From Nitrospira sp. (GTDB taxonomy: Bacteria > Nitrospirota > Nitrospiria > Nitrospirales > Nitrospiraceae), in contig CP054184.1 in NCBI GenBank assembly GCA_015709715.1, forward strand, positions 3,147,001-3,211,000: DNA of 64,000 nucleotides, given 5' to 3'. The position numbers were made by a program, and so were the translations under genes. The notes under the pieces were generated by a model. It was given only the letters and a program-made list of their open reading frames with translations, was not told the DNA's origin and ran no database searches. This document shows positions 47,481-55,055 of the stretch, one piece after another (position 1 is the first letter of the stretch; every line of letters begins with the position of its first letter).

Positions 47481-49568
47481 TCAGTCGAGCGGTTTGAAAA
47501 AGAGGATTGACAGAGGAGGAAGGGTCAAGGAGAGCGAATGGGTTCGACCGTGGGTAGAAATCGCATCGGCCTCTTTGCCACCCCAATTGCCTAGGTCACT
47601 GCCTCCATATAATGCGGCATCACTGTTGAGAAGCTCTTTCCAGAATCCCTTCTGTGGCACACCGACTCGATACTGAAATCTGGGTACGGGGGTGAAGTTA
47701 CAGATCACCGCGATGCTGTGATGGGGAGAGCGGCCGTTGCGCAATAGACTGATCACCCCCGTGTCTGCATCCTGACAGTCGATCCACTCGAACCCGCGTG
47801 GATCAAAGTCGAATTCGTGCATGGCCGTTTCAGTGCGGTAGAGGTGATTGAGGTCAGCAACCCACCGTTGGAGCCCTTGATGCGGTTGGTATTGCAGAAG
47901 ATTCCAGTCGATGCTGTCGTCGTGGGCCCACTCCCGCCATTGTCCGATTTCCCCGCCCATGAAGATCAGTTTCTTGGCGGATTGGGCAAACATGTATCCA
48001 AACAGGACTCGCAGATTGGCGAATTTTTGCCAGTCCTCCCCGGGCATCTTCCCCAGTAACGAGCCTTTCCCATGGACCACCTCATCATGGGAAAGGGGCA
48101 GGAGAAAATTCTCCTGAAATGCGTACAGCATCCGGAACGTCAAGTTGCGATGGTGATGTTTGCGATACACCGGGTCGAGGGCCATGTATTCGAGCGTGTC
48201 GTGCATCCAGCCCATGTCCCACTTTAGGCCGAACCCAAGCCCTCCGGCAGAGGTTGGGCGGGACACGGCAGGCCACGAAGTCGATTCTTCTGCAAACGTT
48301 TGCACATCGGGGTGTCGCCGATAAATCTCTTCGTTCAGTCGGCGCAGAAACGCAATGGCATCCAGATTCTCCCGCCCCCCGTGCCGGTTCGGAATCCATT
48401 CGCCTTCCTTGCGGGAATAGTCTAGGTACAGCATCGAGGCGACGGCGTCTACTCGAAGGCCGTCGGCGTGGTACTGCTCCAGCCAGAACAACGCGCTGCT
48501 GATGAGGAAGCTGCGGACCTCATTCCGGCTGTAATTGAAGACGGCGGTATTCCAGTCGGGATGAAACCCTTGGCGCGGGTCGGCATGTTCATAGAGATGG
48601 CTCCCGTCAAAGCGGCTGAGGCCATGCGCGTCAGTCGGGAAATGTGACGGCACCCAATCCAAGATCACACCGATGCCGTGCTGGTGCAGCTGGTCGATGA
48701 GATGCATCAAGTCCTGCGGCGTACCATAGTTTGCCGACGGTGCGAAGTAGCCTGTGGTTTGATAGCCCCATGAGCCGAAGAACGGATGATCCATGACGGG
48801 CAGGAACTCGACATGGGTGAAACCGAGCTGGCGTACATACTCGATCAGCTTCGGGGCCATTTCGCGATAAGAGAGGGACCGGTTGCCTTCACCGGCGACG
48901 CGCATCCATGACCCCAGATGAACTTCATATATGCTGATCGGAGCATCAAGTGCATTGTGTCGCGCCCTGGCTTGCATCCAAGCTTGGTCGCTCCATGTGT
49001 AGTTCAGGTCCCACACGATGGAAGCGGTTTTCGGTGGTATTTCGTTGAGGTGTGCAAAGGGGTCTGTCTTGATCAACTCGGATCCGCCGTGCCGTGATCG
49101 GATATGAAATTTGTAAAGGGTTCCGACTCCGGCACTTGGGATGAACCCTTCCCAGATTCCTGACGATTGCCTTGGGTGGAGTGGGTGGCGGGTGGGGTCC
49201 CAATGGTTGAAGCTGCCGAAGACAGACACCTGTTCAGCCTCCGGGGCCCAGACGGCAAAATACGTCCCTTCCACACCCTGAAATCTCGTGGGGTGAGCCC
49301 CCAGTTTGTGATAAAGATGAAAATGTGTGCCCTCGTTAAAGAGGTGAAGGTCGTCCGCCGTCAACAAGCTGTGGTGCATGCGTGGGGATGCCGTCGATTC
49401 AGTATGTGGATTCGAAAGAGGATTCACAGGTGCAGAGTACTGTGCCACAGGGCAAGGCGTCAATGCACCGCTCCCATCATGAATGCCGGATTCCAGTGTC
49501 GGAGCAGATGAATCCGGTGAGGCGGGGCAGCCTAGTGACACTTCTCGATCAAGTATGGTATGAATCAT
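47481..49568 (-). CDS. glgB: 1,4-alpha-glucan branching enzyme
   Basis: About 695 residues from ATG 49568; a start at 49379 (MHHSLLTADDLHLFNEG) is also possible, since family homology begins there. The extension upstream of 49568 would overlap the tRNA gene. The N-terminal CBM48 module (YFAVWAPEAEQVSVFGSFNHW) precedes a GH13 barrel with GLRVDAVASMLYLDYSR (catalytic Asp), FAEESTSWP (catalytic Glu) and PLSHDEVVHGKGSL. It cuts alpha-1,4 chains and makes alpha-1,6 branches in glycogen. No other glycogen genes are in the window. Confidence 0.95.
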   Translation of the reverse strand: MIHTILDREVSLGCPASPDSSAPTLESGIHDGSGALTPCPVAQYSAPVNPLSNPHTESTASPRMHHSLLTADDLHLFNEGTHFHLYHKLGAHPTRFQGVEGTYFAVWAPEAEQVSVFGSFNHWDPTRHPLHPRQSSGIWEGFIPSAGVGTLYKFHIRSRHGGSELIKTDPFAHLNEIPPKTASIVWDLNYTWSDQAWMQARARHNALDAPISIYEVHLGSWMRVAGEGNRSLSYREMAPKLIEYVRQLGFTHVEFLPVMDHPFFGSWGYQTTGYFAPSANYGTPQDLMHLIDQLHQHGIGVILDWVPSHFPTDAHGLSRFDGSHLYEHADPRQGFHPDWNTAVFNYSRNEVRSFLISSALFWLEQYHADGLRVDAVASMLYLDYSRKEGEWIPNRHGGRENLDAIAFLRRLNEEIYRRHPDVQTFAEESTSWPAVSRPTSAGGLGFGLKWDMGWMHDTLEYMALDPVYRKHHHRNLTFRMLYAFQENFLLPLSHDEVVHGKGSLLGKMPGEDWQKFANLRVLFGYMFAQSAKKLIFMGGEIGQWREWAHDDSIDWNLLQYQPHQGLQRWVADLNHLYRTETAMHEFDFDPRGFEWIDCQDADTGVISLLRNGRSPHHSIAVICNFTPVPRFQYRVGVPQKGFWKELLNSDAALYGGSDLGNWGGKEADAISTHGRTHSLSLTLPPLSILFFKPLD

Positions 49569-49590
49569 CCCGCTCGGAATAGTCCTCAGC

Positions 49591-49668
49591 GTCCCCATCG
49601 TCTAGCCTGGCCTAGGACATTGCCCTTTCAAGGCAGTAACACGGGTTCAAATCCCGTTGGGGACACCA
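49591..49668 (+). tRNA. tRNA-Glu (UUC), CCA encoded
   Basis: A cloverleaf can be drawn: acceptor GTCCCCA / TGGGGAC, T-arm ACGGG-TTCAAAT-CCCGT, anticodon loop CTTTCAA with anticodon TTC, discriminator A and genomic CCA. It is on the strand opposite glgB. An accessory stretch with an IS lies on its 3' side. Confidence 0.95.
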
Positions 49669-49959
49669 CACCTTTTGCTTGATCCTTCCGCGAGTTAAGG
49701 GCTGGTTGCCCGTTCCCATCAACGGCTTCGGTCTTTTTATAGGACAAATCATAGGACAAGATGGCTGGGCTGCATGGAGGGACTGTCGCCCAGAAGGTGC
49801 ACGAGGGCCTGTCAGGCCAACCAGACAGGCCCTCGCACTCTGCCCGAGTGCAACGGTGGCGTATCGCCAACCCGCTGTTCAACGGTGTATGCGCAATACG
49901 GTATTTCAGTGACTCGCACACCTGAGAATTGTCCGGGGAGAACCAAAGAGGGCGCTACT
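49669..49959. other. intergenic region 3' of tRNA-Glu with a strong hairpin
   Basis: 291 nt with no supported gene. A perfect 12-bp hairpin at 49802-49835 (CGAGGGCCTGTC / GACAGGCCCTCG, 10-nt loop) may be a terminator. The 3' side of a tRNA is a common integration site, but no attachment-site repeat was found by eye. Confidence 0.5.
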
Positions 49960-50193
49960 ATGCTCAATGAATTTTGGGCAAAACGGGATCTCGCTGCGAA
50001 GAAAGGAATCAAGATCTTGAGCGGCTATGTGGCGGTGACAGAACAGACGTACTACATTACCGTCCAGGCGAAAGATTATCGATCCTTACTGGAATTTTTT
50101 GAGCCATTGGCCTCAACCCAAACCGGCGGCATTCATCCAGTTACAACAATGGATGGCTGGACGAAGCATATTGATCCGAAAAGAAAAGGATAA
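49960..50193 (+). CDS. small protein, DUF3303-like
   Basis: 77 residues from ATG 49960 (AAAGAGGG upstream). A compact alpha/beta pattern: LNEFWAKRDLAAKKGIKILSGYVAV, YYITVQAKDYRSLLEFFEPLAST, and THPVTTMDGW-like ending. It resembles small DUF3303-type ferredoxin-like proteins. The function is unknown. Confidence 0.6.
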   Translation: MLNEFWAKRDLAAKKGIKILSGYVAVTEQTYYITVQAKDYRSLLEFFEPLASTQTGGIHPVTTMDGWTKHIDPKRKG

Positions 50194-50364
50194 ACAGGAA
50201 GGCTGGAGAAGGGGGAGTGAGGTGGGGGCATGCCGATTAGATAAGAGGCACATCAGGTTCGGATCCGGGCATATCGAAGGCCACCTCGTAAGCTCCCCCG
50301 TCAAGGAGACAGTGGCAAAGGAGAACTTTTGGCTTCTGACGTTGACCCCATTCCGAGACAGCTC

Positions 50365-51168
50365 TTAAGGAGAGCAGACGACTTTTTCGGTGTCCTGTTC
50401 TTCCTGACGTTGCCTGACGAACTCGCTTGGCGTCAGGTGCCCAAGTGAGCTGTGGGGACGGCGGGTATTATAGTCCACGCGCCAGGCTTCGATGATCGCC
50501 TGGGCCTCAGCCAGCGAGGCGAACTGATGTACATTCAAACACTCATCCCGCAGCCGTCCGTTGAATGATTCAATGAAGGCATTTTCGACGGGTTTCCCCG
50601 GTCGAATGAAGTCGAGCTGCACGCCCCGTCGATACGCCCACTCCTCGAGCGCACGGGACTGGAATTCCGTCCCATGATCGACCGTGATGGAGCGAGGCCG
50701 CTGGCCCTCTCCCAGGACGCGATCCAGTACCTGACTCACCAGCGCTCCAGACATCCGAAATCCGGCCTCTAGGACAGGACTAGAGCGACTCCAGTTATCA
50801 ACGACGGTCAGAATCCGATAGGGCCGACCTTCACTCAAGGTATCATGCACGAAATCCATACTCCACCGTTCCGACGGGCCGACCGGCACGGGAGCTGGCC
50901 CACGATGCAGGGCGATATGCTTTCGTCGGCGCACCCGCATGCGCAACTGGAGCCCCTCTAAGCGATACCAGCGCCGGACCCGCTTCCGGTTGACCGCCCA
51001 ACCTTCCCGCCGCAGTAAGACCCAGATGCGCAGATAGCCAAACCGAGGCCGCGCATGCGCCAGATCGCGAATGCGCAGCCGCAGGGCGGTCTGATCCTTG
51101 GCCTGACTCTTCCGATACCACGACGCGCGACCAAACTGCGCCAACCGACAGGCCCGCGCACAGCTCAC
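50365..51168 (-). CDS. IS3-family transposase OrfB (DDE integrase core)
   Basis: 267 residues counted from ATG 51168, though the natural product is probably an OrfAB fusion made by -1 frameshifting at A7 (51225-51231), whose frame joins through [16 protein letters not shown]. The rve catalytic core shows SMDFVHD (first Asp), VDHGTEF (second Asp) and [13 protein letters not shown] (Glu). The C-terminal [13 protein letters not shown] is typical. The gene appears intact. Confidence 0.92.
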   Translation of the reverse strand: MSCARACRLAQFGRASWYRKSQAKDQTALRLRIRDLAHARPRFGYLRIWVLLRREGWAVNRKRVRRWYRLEGLQLRMRVRRRKHIALHRGPAPVPVGPSERWSMDFVHDTLSEGRPYRILTVVDNWSRSSPVLEAGFRMSGALVSQVLDRVLGEGQRPRSITVDHGTEFQSRALEEWAYRRGVQLDFIRPGKPVENAFIESFNGRLRDECLNVHQFASLAEAQAIIEAWRVDYNTRRPHSSLGHLTPSEFVRQRQEEQDTEKVVCSP

Positions 51169-51218
51169 CTGAAACGTCCCGTGAAACCACTGGGCGAGCT
51201 CCCGACGGCGCGCGGGCC

Positions 51219-51524
51219 TTAGACTTTTTTTCGCAACGCCTCCGACAGCATGTGCTTATCCAGCGAGAGATCGGCCACCAGTCGTTTGAGCCGGGCATTC
51301 TCCTCTTCCACCTGCCGCAGTCGGCGCAGTTCACTCACGCCGAGATGCGCATACTTCTTTTTCCAGGCGTAGAAGGTTTGCTCGGCGATGCCGAGCTGTC
51401 GACAGACATCCCCGATGGGGGTGCCACTCTCGGCTTGCCGGATGGCATAGACGATTTGCTCTTCCGAGAATCGTGACCGCTTCATCGATCCACTCCTTTC
51501 GTCGAGGACCGCCGAAGCCGCCAT
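51219..51524 (-). CDS. IS3-family transposase OrfA
   Basis: 101 residues with a helix-turn-helix ([41 protein letters not shown]) and a leucine-zipper-like end. It terminates in ALRKKV just past a run of seven A residues on the coding strand, the usual IS3 frameshift site. Confidence 0.92.
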   Translation of the reverse strand: MAASAVLDERSGSMKRSRFSEEQIVYAIRQAESGTPIGDVCRQLGIAEQTFYAWKKKYAHLGVSELRRLRQVEEENARLKRLVADLSLDKHMLSEALRKKV

Positions 51525-51679
51525 TCTACTCTCGTTTTAGATTGCCGTCGTTTTTGGGGGAGACGTCAACCTGACTCTCCTTAAAGCCATGTGGCTCGGT
51601 AAATGGGTTGGGGGAAACCTAAGAAACCACGCCCCAGCAACGTTCCCAGAGCGTGGCCTCTCGAGACAGCATGCTCGAA

Positions 51680-52096
51680 TTATTTCACTGACGTTCTATG
51701 GGAGGTATTCACGGTTCTGTCAGATTGAGCAGGAAACACGGCGTTCACCCTATCGTATGAAAGCTCGTACATGCCTCCAGTCCACGCATCTACTGCAAGC
51801 CCAGGAAGCCAAGCAAAAATAACGTTACCCCATTCCCAAATGCTGGTCTGTGGGACAACGCTCGCTTCGATAGGCTGATACCCGTCATGTTCAACCTTTA
51901 CCACATGGCCATGCTTCCGGGTTACAGGAATCACAACGGGAGTGGTCCCACTAGAGATTCCATCAACTGAGACCTGTGCCCCGCCAGGGTTACTCGTGAT
52001 GGCCAGATCTTGGTAAATTCCATTCACGACCGTTCCGCAACCAGTGACGCTCAGAACCATGAAACTAAGAACCGCCGTTTGCACCGCATGCCTCAT
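51680..52096 (-). CDS. PEGA-domain lipoprotein
   Basis: 138 residues from ATG 52096 (AGAGGAGGA upstream). The lipobox LSVTGC lies near residue 20. A PEGA-like beta module follows: NPGGAQVSVDGISSGTTPVVIPV and HVVKVEHDGYQPIEA. A hydrophobic patch (WGNVIFAWLPGLAVDAWTGGMYEL) is typical of this lipoprotein group. Envelope role inferred. Confidence 0.82.
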   Translation of the reverse strand: MRHAVQTAVLSFMVLSVTGCGTVVNGIYQDLAITSNPGGAQVSVDGISSGTTPVVIPVTRKHGHVVKVEHDGYQPIEASVVPQTSIWEWGNVIFAWLPGLAVDAWTGGMYELSYDRVNAVFPAQSDRTVNTSHRTSVK

Positions 52097-52746
52097 GCGA
52101 TCCTCCTCTAGTAAAAAGAAACAGGGGGGCCTGCTGCCCAATCTTCACGCGTACCATTTGTACGGCCAGAGCAAATTATCAATCCATTCCCCGGACGAGA
52201 TGCGGCACGACGACCGCAGTAGCGAGAAAAAGTCATGGTGACCCAATTGCCACCGTACGTATGAATACCTGACATGGAAGATGAGGCAAAAGTCGGAGCG
52301 CCAGCGCTAAGCCGCAGGGGGTGAGGATGGTGATGCTGACGGGGAGTGAAGTCTGTATTTTGGCTGGTCCTATATAGGACCAGCTGTTGTAAGTTGTTGT
52401 AATTCTTTTGGGCGAGTCCGTATGTGCCACCGGACGTACGGAGTCTCGACGGCACGCCTTCACATGCTCTGTCCGTGTCTCGACCGATGTGCGTCAGATG
52501 CGCGTCACTGGTAGGTAGTTAGGTGGAAGCTTTGCCCAGGCGTCCCACGACCGTCCGTTGCCCTAACGTCGTTTGATAGGATAAGGTTGTAAGAACTTTG
52601 GAAGCAATTCTCGGTCAGCGCATTTCTTGCTGCGACCACACGAGCGAACCCGTTCAGTTTTGCAGAAGGGGTACCGAAAAGAGAGATAGTCGTCAAGAGG
52701 CAGGTGGACTTACTAAAAGACGCGTCTAACCGAATGGGAGGTGCGC
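52097..52746. other. gene-poor stretch
   Basis: 650 nt. Short open frames occur on both strands, but none has a ribosome site, codon pattern or family match. It contains one perfect 22-bp palindrome, described separately. Confidence 0.5.
52363..52384. promoter_or_regulatory. perfect 22-bp palindrome
   Basis: Arms GCTGGTCC and GGACCAGC flank the self-complementary centre TATATA. Possible operator, or a two-way terminator stem. No coding gene is adjacent within 270 nt. Confidence 0.5.
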
Positions 52747-52998
52747 ATGGGATCGGATGGCAGAGACAGAAATTCCGCTCGCAGGACGAACGAACTTTCC
52801 CGCACGTCCGATCAGGGCTTGCGCGTCTTGAGTTACGATGAAACCAAGGCAGCGGAGGCTGCCTTCCAGGGCTGGCCCTTCAATCCGGAGTGGTCAGATG
52901 CGGCACGGAAAGTGTATGACGGGATTGTGCTCGCGATGGGGGAACGGCAACTCGCCGGACTGGGAACGAAGCTCCTTGATCGGGAGTGTGTGTCTTAG
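52747..52998 (+). CDS. small soluble protein, unknown
   Basis: 83 residues from ATG 52747 (GGGAGG upstream). A Ser/Arg-rich start is followed by a helical part (SYDETKAAEAAFQGWPFNPEWSDAARKVYDGIVLAMGER). No family was recognised; the ribosome site and amphipathic helices make it likely real. Confidence 0.55.
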   Translation: MGSDGRDRNSARRTNELSRTSDQGLRVLSYDETKAAEAAFQGWPFNPEWSDAARKVYDGIVLAMGERQLAGLGTKLLDRECVS

Positions 52999-53618
52999 AT
53001 CTCCGTTCGCATCGCCTGCGAGTCCCATTGGAGGCGAAGGGCTGTCTCAGAGATGCGGTTGAGGTTGTCTGCTCCGAGTGCGCTCCAGCTCCACCCCCCT
53101 GTGTGTTCTTCCTGGCCCAGCGGACTCCCCGTGTCTGTCTTATCCGCATCCGGACGTCGTATTCCCGATCTCATCTGGCACTAAATCGCTACCTACCACC
53201 TGATCCGTCCGTCGCGAATCGCTCGCAGCCGTAAGGTGTGACCTGTCTGGCCCTAATCGATCCGGACGCGCGCGGCCCGAAAAGATGTCGATCGCCGGAA
53301 AAGGTTGCCCATCAACCAATCAAGCGATTCTGCTGTCTGCACGCGGGCGGTCTGTCAAAAAGAAAACATACGTAGACAAGAATGTGACAAGGTGTCATAC
53401 CTAAGTACGCCCTAGCTCCTAGGCCATTTTTACATCTTGCAACGGTTTGTCAAGATGGCTATCCTGCACCCGGCGATTGCGCTTCGGCAGCTCATCTCGC
53501 CAGTCAGTGAAATGCCCTCGCGGCACTTACCAACACATTCTTAAGAGGGAGCTCTTACGGCCCACGCGTATTCGTAATGACTGATTTCAATAAGCATACG
53601 ATCGGGGAGGATTCCCCT
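52999..53618. other. leader region of the export cluster
   Basis: 620 nt without a supported gene. It holds two exact inverted repeats, TGACA-agg-TGTCA (53385-53397) and TAAGAG-ggag-CTCTTA (53542-53557), likely upstream control elements of the cluster. No standard promoter could be assigned with confidence. Confidence 0.5.
53542..53557 (+). promoter_or_regulatory. inverted repeat upstream of the export cluster
   Basis: Six-base arms TAAGAG / CTCTTA separated by GGAG, 61 nt before the chosen start codon of the first gene. It may be an operator or an mRNA stem in the leader. Confidence 0.4.
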
Positions 53619-55043
53619 ATGCTGCATTCTTCTTCTACCGAGGGCAGCGCCTCCGCCGATCCTCACTCCTTACCTCTCGAATCATTCAAGGCCGTGCTGG
53701 ACATGACGGCATTGGCCTTGGAACCGGAACGATTCACCGACGCTGGCTCCGCAGTGGTGACTGCTCTGGCAAGCCGGCTGGCGTGTGATCGCGTCAGCCT
53801 TGGAATGGCGAGCCGGAATCGGGTGCGGGTGCGCGCCCTCTCCCACAATGCTGAATTCAATCACAAGACCGACCTTTTGAGTGCGATTACTGCATCCATG
53901 GAGGAAGCGTGGGATCAACAGCACACGGTTTTGTTGCCTGCGCCGGCAGGTTGGCCGTCGCAATGTACCCGCGCGCATGAGGAACTCCGACGTCGGTATG
54001 GGGCACTGACGATTTGCTCCCTTCCACTGTGGTCCCATGGCCGAATGGTCGGGGTATTGACGTGTGAACGCGGTGGGGATCGACCGTTCGATCGCCCGAC
54101 GGTGGAGTTATGCGAGGCCATAGCTGGATTGGTTGGCCCCGCTCTTGATCTCAAGCGTCAGCAGGATCGTGCGTTGCCTTTCAAAGTGTGGGAAAGTGCC
54201 TGTCGGCAGATCGGAAAAGTGATCGGGGGGGGGCACATCGGTGTGAAATTGTCTCTGCTGCTGTTCATTGCCACTGCTGTCGCCGTCGCGACCGTCGCAG
54301 GAGAATTTCGTATCAGCTCAAAAGCCGTGTTGGAAGGGGAGGTACAGCGGGTGGCTGCCGCTCCCTTCCAAGGATATGTGAAGACGGCGCCGGCACGCGC
54401 TGGCGATATCGTGAAGGCCGGTCAAGTCTTAGCTACCCTCCAGGATCGTGACCTGCAATTGGAACGCCTCAAGCATCTCAACGAGCGCGAACAACTGGCC
54501 AAGGAACAGCGCCAGGCCCTCGCTGAACGGAATGCTCCGAAGGCGGAAATTCTCAATGCTCAGCTGCGACAAGTCCAAGCCCAGCTCGACCTTGCCTCCG
54601 AGAAATTGTCCCGAACCCAGATCACGGCACCGTTCCCCGGTATCGTGGTATCCGGTGATTTGAGTCAGCAGCTGGGTGCGCCGGTGGAAGAAGGGAAAGT
54701 GTTGTTTGAGGTGGCCCCGCTCGATACGTACCGGATTGTCCTCGAAGTCGACGAACACGATATTGGGCACGTCGCCGTTGGACAGTCCGGTAATCTCCTG
54801 TTGTCGGCGTTGCCGGCGGACCTGCTCCCGTTTGAAGTCGCCAAGATCACGCCGGTATCGACTGCGAAAGATGGGAGGAATTTTTTCCGAGTCGAGGGTC
54901 GGTTGTTGACGAAACCGTCGCAACTCAGGCCTGCCATGGAAGGCGTGGGGAAGATCGTCGTCGGGAGGCGACTCCTGGCATGGATCTGGACGCACGATGT
55001 CCTGGAGTGGGTGCGGCTGAAGCTGTGGGCCTGGCTTCCCTGA
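53619..55043 (+). CDS. GAF-HlyD membrane-fusion adaptor
   Basis: 474 residues from ATG 53619 (GGGGAGGATT upstream; ATG 53577 would add 14 but has no ribosome site). A GAF-like domain covers about 15-185 (VTALASRLACDRVSLGMASRN, GALTICSLPLWSHGRMVGVLTCER). A membrane helix near 220-240 is followed by an HlyD-type lipoyl domain split by a coiled coil (about 275-345: LQLERLKHLNEREQLAKEQRQ) and ending in a beta-barrel (TYRIVLEVDEHDIGHVAVGQ). The unusual cytoplasmic GAF could gate or sense, with the periplasmic half acting as adaptor. It is the first gene of the export cluster, 12 nt before the M50 gene. Confidence 0.88.
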   Translation: MLHSSSTEGSASADPHSLPLESFKAVLDMTALALEPERFTDAGSAVVTALASRLACDRVSLGMASRNRVRVRALSHNAEFNHKTDLLSAITASMEEAWDQQHTVLLPAPAGWPSQCTRAHEELRRRYGALTICSLPLWSHGRMVGVLTCERGGDRPFDRPTVELCEAIAGLVGPALDLKRQQDRALPFKVWESACRQIGKVIGGGHIGVKLSLLLFIATAVAVATVAGEFRISSKAVLEGEVQRVAAAPFQGYVKTAPARAGDIVKAGQVLATLQDRDLQLERLKHLNEREQLAKEQRQALAERNAPKAEILNAQLRQVQAQLDLASEKLSRTQITAPFPGIVVSGDLSQQLGAPVEEGKVLFEVAPLDTYRIVLEVDEHDIGHVAVGQSGNLLLSALPADLLPFEVAKITPVSTAKDGRNFFRVEGRLLTKPSQLRPAMEGVGKIVVGRRLLAWIWTHDVLEWVRLKLWAWLP

Positions 55044-55055
55044 GAAGAGGATCTG

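Larger units (their letters stand above)
50337..51568 (-). mobile_element. IS3-family insertion sequence
   Basis: About 1232 bp with two overlapping-frame transposase genes on the minus strand. Imperfect terminal inverted repeats begin TGACGT at both ends: TGACGTTGACCCCA on the left, TGACGTCTCCCCCA on the right read inward. No clear 3-4 bp target duplication was seen, so the ends are approximate. It lies in the gene-poor stretch behind tRNA-Glu. Confidence 0.8.

Noticed and set aside
49628-49921. 97-codon minus-strand frame ending PTGFEPVLLP
   Set aside because: Its end is simply the tRNA-Glu T-arm read on the opposite strand, a common annotation artefact.
52108-52455. 115-codon minus-strand frame in the gene-poor stretch
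   Set aside because: No ribosome site, no family pattern, low-complexity composition, and it spans the 22-bp palindrome.
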